Of a DNA stretch of 20,000 nucleotides, positions 16,440 to 20,000 are shown one piece after another. The first letter of the stretch is position 1. Each line of letters begins with the position of its first letter. The position numbers and the translations under genes were made by a program. The notes beneath the pieces are model-generated. The model was not told the DNA's origin. It was given only the letters and a program-made list of their open reading frames with translations, and made no database searches. The DNA lies in contig CAUYUJ010018893.1 in the NCBI GenBank assembly GCA_963575745.1, forward strand, positions 209,951 to 229,950, in the 5' to 3' direction. Source of the stretch: Prorocentrum cordatum (taxonomy: Eukaryota > Sar > Dinophyceae > Prorocentrales > Prorocentraceae).

Positions 16440-16925
16440 CAGAGTGGCATTCGGTCCATCTCGCCACCGCGCCCAGGTCGTGGACAGGAGGCCTCTTGCA
16501 ATCCTCCTGGGGGCTTGTGGGAGGCCTCGTGGGGGCCCCGTAAAGGCTGTTTTGGGGCCTCTTGGAGGTCTTTTTGGGGCCTTCTGGGGGCCTCTTGGGG
16601 GCCTCCTGGGGGTCTCTTGGGTGAATGATGGCGGTCTCGGGGGCCATCTCGGAGGAAAGGGCCCGAAATATCGGGTCGTGCACCTTCCATCGCGCCCTTC
16701 TTTGGCCTCTCTCGTTGCCGTCTTTGGTACCTCGGAGGTCATCCTTGGGTGATCTTTGGGGGCAGCTGTGGCCGTCTTGGGCGCCCGTCAGACCAGGTGA
16801 GTATGCGCAAATCGTGCACAGCCTACGGGTTTTCCAACGATTTTGGCTTCCTACGCTGGCTCCCAGGTCTCCAATACGGCGGAAGAGGAGGCCCCAACGG
16901 GGGCCCCAGGATGGTCTCTGGGTAA
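16440..16925 (+). repeat. Interspersed repeat, copy B
   Basis: TTCGGTCCATCTCGCCACCG (16450-16469), a CCTCTTGGGGGCCTC cluster (16545-16620) and CCAACGATTTTGGCTTCC with CTGGCTCCCAGG (about 16832-16867) parallel copy A in order and spacing. A 355-codon minus-strand frame (15675-16742) runs through most of B and all of A. I treat it as a repeat translation. Confidence 0.75.
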
Positions 16926-17535
16926 GGTTCCACTGACCGCTGGTATATCCGTGGTCGAACCACTTTTCCATCCCACGTAATCCCGCTGACTCCAGTTACG
17001 TCCCTGCTGAGTCGGGCTCAATCCTGGGCCCAGTCCTGCGCACATGCGTTTTCCTGCCCCTCTATCGGGGCTGACCCCTGTGAGTTGTTTCCACGAATGC
17101 CTCCCAGGAGCTGCCTCCCACGAAGACCTTTTCCAGCTTGCATCCTCAGCCACGAAGACCTTTGAAGTCTGCACGAAGACCTTTGAAGTTTGCATCCTCA
17201 GCCACGCTCCTGAGCCTCCAGGCAATCCGCGCGACGCGCCCCGGGAACACAGCGCGGCCTCGCCCAGGAGGGGGTCCAGAGCTCGGCGGTGCGCCCCCTC
17301 GAAGACTCTCTTGCGGTGCTCGGTGCAGAGAGCTCGAAGGGAACGGGGGGCACTCCACTCAGTTATCGCGGCACGCTGGCGGATATGGGTATGCATGTGC
17401 ATGCACGATTATAGGCATACACATTTGGTACACTCCACATGCTTGTACATGCTTGTGGTCGTGGGGCTATGGCCTGTGGCGCGGCAAGGTGATAATACCC
17501 GTCTCTCGATCCTCCTGCCACGCAGCCGCACGATG
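16926..17535 (+). other. Mixed-complexity stretch with short duplications, no gene recognised
   Basis: It contains three close copies of CACGAAGACCTTT (about 17117, 17152 and 17173), two of them with GAAGT(C/T)TGCA after it, and two copies of TTGCATCCTCAGCCACG (about 17138 and 17199). A 204-codon + frame (17044-17658) covers it but shows no recognisable domain. At 17353-17398 there is a third, diverged copy of the sequence just left of copy B (CCACTC...CGGCACG...GGCGGATATG). Confidence 0.6.
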
Positions 17536-17539
17536 TTGA

Positions 17540-17767
17540 TGCCGCCAGGCAGCAACAACCATCCGCGAGAAGGAGCAGGCGGACTTCGAGGCGGAGGAAG
17601 GAGAGCTGATGGAGGCCCCACCACCTCCGCACAGCTTTATTCAAACTTGGGGTGTTAGGAGAGCAATGGTTGATGGCGTCCGCCATCATGTCATCAGCCC
17701 CTGGGGTACGGAGCGATCCGCGCAGCACGACTCGACCGTTCTTGTGATGCCTTCATTCGCTTATTAA
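17540..17767 (+). pseudogene. Possible fragment of a host coiled-coil exon
   Basis: In the frame of 17552, after a TGA at 17537-17539, the reading is RQAATTIREKEQADFEAEEG followed by ELMEA (about 17546-17614), then PPPPHSFIQTWGVRRAM to a TAA at 17765-17767. The charged REKExADFxAEExEL pattern looks like heptad coiled coil seen in large dinoflagellate proteins, from general recollection only. Composition is more ordinary than the surrounding repeats. The reading after ELMEA does not continue the pattern, so an exon end or a break lies near 17610. No start codon or second exon was found. Confidence 0.25.
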
Positions 17768-17789
17768 CGGCCAGGAAGGCACTACGCAC

Positions 17790-17970
17790 AGGTTAGGAGG
17801 ATGGGGAGGAGAAGGAGGAGGATGAGGACGAGGAGCCGCAGGCGGAGGTGGACGATGCTGGGAGGTGGACGATTGTGGTGATGATGAGGATGGTGGTGTT
17901 GATGTTGACGACGACGGGGTATGACTTCGATGATGGCGAAATGACGGCAACAAGGATGATGACTGTGATT
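17790..17970 (+). repeat. GAG/GAT-rich imperfect repeats
   Basis: GGAGGAGAAGGAGGAGGATG is followed by GATGATGAGGATGGTGG and GACGACGACG words. Imperfect trinucleotide repeats without a gene. Confidence 0.7.
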
Positions 17971-17978
17971 TGTCGCCT

Positions 17979-17996
17979 CCCCCCCCCCCCCCCCCC

Positions 17997-18035
<39 letters not shown>

Positions 18036-18200
18036 ACCTCCCCCCCCCCTTTCCCCCCCTATTCTTTCCCCCTTTTTTCCCCCTTTCTTTCTCCTCCCCT
18101 TTCCCTCCCCCCTACTTGTCGTCTTCCTCCTCCTTCCTCCCCCCCTCCCTCCCCTCTCTCTTCCCCCCTTCCCCCCCCTTCTCTTCCCCGCCCCCTGTCT
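17979..18200 (+). repeat. Poly-C and C/T-rich tract
   Basis: C runs of 19 (17979-17997) and 33 bases (18000-18032) are followed by about 165 bases of almost pure pyrimidine. It has i-motif and H-DNA potential, and the run lengths are uncertain. Confidence 0.9.
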
Positions 18201-18206
18201 TTCTGT

Positions 18207-18217
18207 GAATGATCATT

Positions 18218-18276
<59 letters not shown>

Positions 18277-18280
18277 CATT

Positions 18281-18328
<48 letters not shown>

Positions 18329-18760
18329 CTGATGCTGATGCTGTTGATGATGATGCTGATGATGATGATGATGATGCTGATGCTGATGATGATGATGCTG
18401 ATGATGATGATGCTGATGAAGGTGTTGGTTGCGATGACAATGACGATGACGATGAATATTGGGATACTGTGGTTGTGGTAATACTGATGATGCTGGTGGT
18501 GATGATGGCAATGATGATGACGATGATGGCGACGATGCCGATCATGACAGTGGTGATGAGGAAGACTGATGATGACGATGACGATGACGATCCCGAGGGT
18601 GATCGTGGTTGCGTTGATCACGATCGTTATGATGACGACAACAACGACGTGATGATGGCGATGATGGTGATGACGGTGGTGGTGCTGATGATGGGGTTGG
18701 TGATGATGATGCCGATGATAGCGAGGACGGGTGATTCGATGATGGATGATGATGGTGATT
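18207..18760 (+). repeat. (GAT)n tract, pure then degenerate
   Basis: Near-pure GAT repeats (18218-18330) contain two ATCATTATG interruptions, then GAT/GCT mixtures, then increasingly degenerate GATGAC/GATGGC to about 18760. A 343-codon + frame (17848-18879) reads mainly Asp. It runs through poly-C, GAT and GAG repeats alike, so it is not taken as a gene. Confidence 0.9.
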
Positions 18761-18868
18761 CTGAAGAGGAGGAGGAGGCGGAGGCGGAGGAGGAGGAGGA
18801 GGAGGAGGAGGTGCGGAGGACGAGGGGGAGGAGGAGGAGGAGGAGGAGGAGTGAGGAGAGAGGAGGAG
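18761..18868 (+). repeat. (GAG/GGA)n tract
   Basis: GAAGAGGAGGAGGAGGCGG is followed by GAG repeats up to GTGAGGAGAGAGGAGG. It is similar to the tracts at 5697-5967 and 10856-11054, but no retrotransposon coding sequence precedes it. Confidence 0.9.
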
Positions 18869-19137
18869 GAACGGAATGAAATAGCAGTTAGCACCATCAG
18901 AAGATCCAGGCGACCTGCGCTGCGCATCCATCCATCAGCATAGACCTACACTTCTCACCAGGATTATCCCCTCCTTCCCCTCCTTTTGTTTTCTTTCTCC
19001 CCTTCGACTCACCTCCCTCCCCCTCCTTACCCCATCCTCCTCTCCCTCATCCTCACTCCTCCACCTACACTCCTCCTACACTCATCCCATTCAAACCTCG
19101 TGAGGGTTGCTGCTCGAGTCGAGCCACCAAGCTCGAC
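18869..19137 (+). other. Unrecognised sequence including a C/T-rich run
   Basis: 18880-18960 is ordinary sequence. 18967-19090 is CCTCC-rich pyrimidine DNA. At 19112-19124 GCTCGA and TCGAGC flank one central G. No gene was recognised. Confidence 0.5.
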
Positions 19138-19177
19138 TTGCCAGTCCGCTGGCAGCGTTGCCAGTCCGCTGGCAGCG
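19138..19177 (+). repeat. Perfect tandem duplication of 20 bp, each copy a hairpin
   Basis: TTGCCAGTCCGCTGGCAGCG occurs twice in direct succession (19138-19157 and 19158-19177). Within each copy TGCCAG and CTGGCA can pair around a TCCG loop. Confidence 0.95.
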
Positions 19178-19904
19178 CGCCGCCACGTCGACACGGCATC
19201 ACCAAGGGTGTCTGCGGCTCGGTCGGTTCGGCTGCTTCACAGCCGGTTGTGTTCGATCGCGGGTTTCGGCACAGTCATCGTGCTACCTGAAGGGGCGCTG
19301 AGCCCGGACATGTCGCGCCCCTGACCAACGACGTCCAACATCAACCGAATGGGCGGCATTGCTCATCGACTTCCAACATTAACCGAATGTAGCCGGCAAA
19401 CCTCTGCGGTGAAGCAAATAGTGCTGAACACGCCCGTCTGTTCGCCAGCGTGGCAGTGCGGGCCCCCGGATCTCATGCGCCGCTGCGTCCTTCTACGGCA
19501 GGTCCGCGTCGTGTCGACGCGGCGGCGATTCCGTCGCGGGCCTTCAAGGTTGAACGCCGCCAGTGGCCCAAAGTCGGCCAATGTGGAACGATTTGGTGGC
19601 GATCAGGAAGCCGTTGATCTTTCAGGGTTTAACGGTCCACGCGGTTCCAGAAACCAACAGAAGATTCCCGTGATTGTCACGACGCGAACTTGCCGTACGC
19701 TGCTTTGGGTCCGTCGGTTTCGACCGATTATTGTTCCGCTGCTGATTCGGTCGGGTTTCGAGTTTGGCGTCGCCGTGGTCGTCCATGATCGCCTCTGCAG
19801 TCGCAGGAGAGATGCATGCTGTGGGGAGGGGAGGGGGACGCGGAGGATGAAGAGGGAGAAATGCCCATCATCGACTTGCCACTGTCAGTGCAGCCACTGC
19901 TGCC
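19178..19904 (+). other. About 700 bases of complex sequence, no gene recognised
   Basis: Composition is close to ordinary coding or intron DNA. One direct repeat is present: TCCAACAT(C/T)AACCGAATG at about 19332 and 19370. A 194-codon + frame (19349-19933) has no motif I recognise and ends in Cys/His-rich low-complexity sequence. No tRNA or other RNA gene is visible. Confidence 0.45.
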
Positions 19905-20000
19905 ATGGCGAGCATCTCCACCGCTGCCGTTAGCGTCCCCATCATACTGAGCGACCGCCCATTGCCCGTGCCACAGATCGTGGACACGCTGAAGCGGGCC
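19905..20000 (+). CDS. Possible partial hypothetical ORF running off the window
   Basis: From an ATG at 19905 (context TGCCATGG) the frame is open to the last base: MASISTAAVSVPIILSDRPL, then PVPQIVDTLKRA. The end resembles the VPVPQ-containing repeats found in many alveolate cytoskeletal proteins, but 32 codons are too few to say. It could equally be a chance frame or an exon whose upstream splice site I cannot place. Confidence 0.2.
   Translation, partial: MASISTAAVSVPIILSDRPLPVPQIVDTLKRA

Noticed and set aside
17044-17658. 204-codon + frame
   Set aside because: No recognisable domain, it crosses short duplications and a repeat-flank copy, and a different frame carries the only protein-like peptide.
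18761-18868. Third retrotransposon tail
   Set aside because: The GAG tract resembles the other two, but no retrotransposon coding sequence or leader precedes it. It follows a GAT repeat instead.
17848-18879. 343-codon + frame with long poly-Asp
   Set aside because: It crosses poly-C, GAT and GAG repeats with no complex domain, and the GAT repeat is stop-free in several phases on both strands.
19349-19933. 194-codon + frame
   Set aside because: No motif was recognised, the start lies within a direct repeat, and composition does not distinguish it from chance in GC-rich DNA.

Overview
The window looks like nuclear DNA of a dinoflagellate, probably a GC-rich species. Three things point there: two decayed non-LTR retrotransposons of the GC-rich endonuclease / reverse transcriptase / RNase H type common in dinoflagellate genomes; a 19-of-22 match to the dinoflagellate trans-spliced leader (DinoSL) at the 5' boundary of the second element; and very heavy simple-sequence DNA. 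No intact host gene, rRNA or tRNA gene was found. The species cannot be named from sequence reading alone.

Region 1 (1-5967): a 5'-truncated retrotransposon (element 1) on the + strand. In order it holds the end of an ORF1-like reading frame, an apurinic-type endonuclease split by a ~220 bp GGT/GT microsatellite, a reverse transcriptase with its catalytic aspartates intact, a post-RT region, an RNase H interrupted by one in-frame TAG, and two tandem Cys/His zinc-binding modules. The reading frame changes at least four times and a polypurine GAG/GGGGGA tract follows.

Region 2 (5969 to about 10855): a second, different element (element 2), also on +. It starts directly at a DinoSL relic and carries a zinc-finger ORF1 remnant, an endonuclease, a linker, a post-RT region, RNase H and the same paired zinc modules. 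The reverse transcriptase is missing by internal deletion. Identical 17 bp GGGGGA repeats lie on both sides, and GAG-rich sequence resumes after it (to about 11054). The simplest reading is that element 2 inserted into the purine tail of element 1 from a trans-spliced, reverse-transcribed mRNA.

Region 3 (about 11067-15730): repeat-dominated DNA. It includes alternating purine-pyrimidine tracts, a 59 bp near-perfect palindrome, a GGGGACAGTGGT minisatellite bracketed by inverted arrays of a GGAAAACCGG...GGTTCGAACC unit, long poly-G, a 14 bp minisatellite, a 75 bp minisatellite, and about 1.4 kb of TATG/CATG-rich cryptic repeat.

Region 4 (about 15750-20000): two diverged direct copies of a ~500 bp CCTCTTGGGG-rich repeat, a short fragment that looks like a host coiled-coil exon, poly-C, GAT and GAG tracts, and about 1 kb of unrecognised more complex sequence ending in a short open frame that runs off the window.
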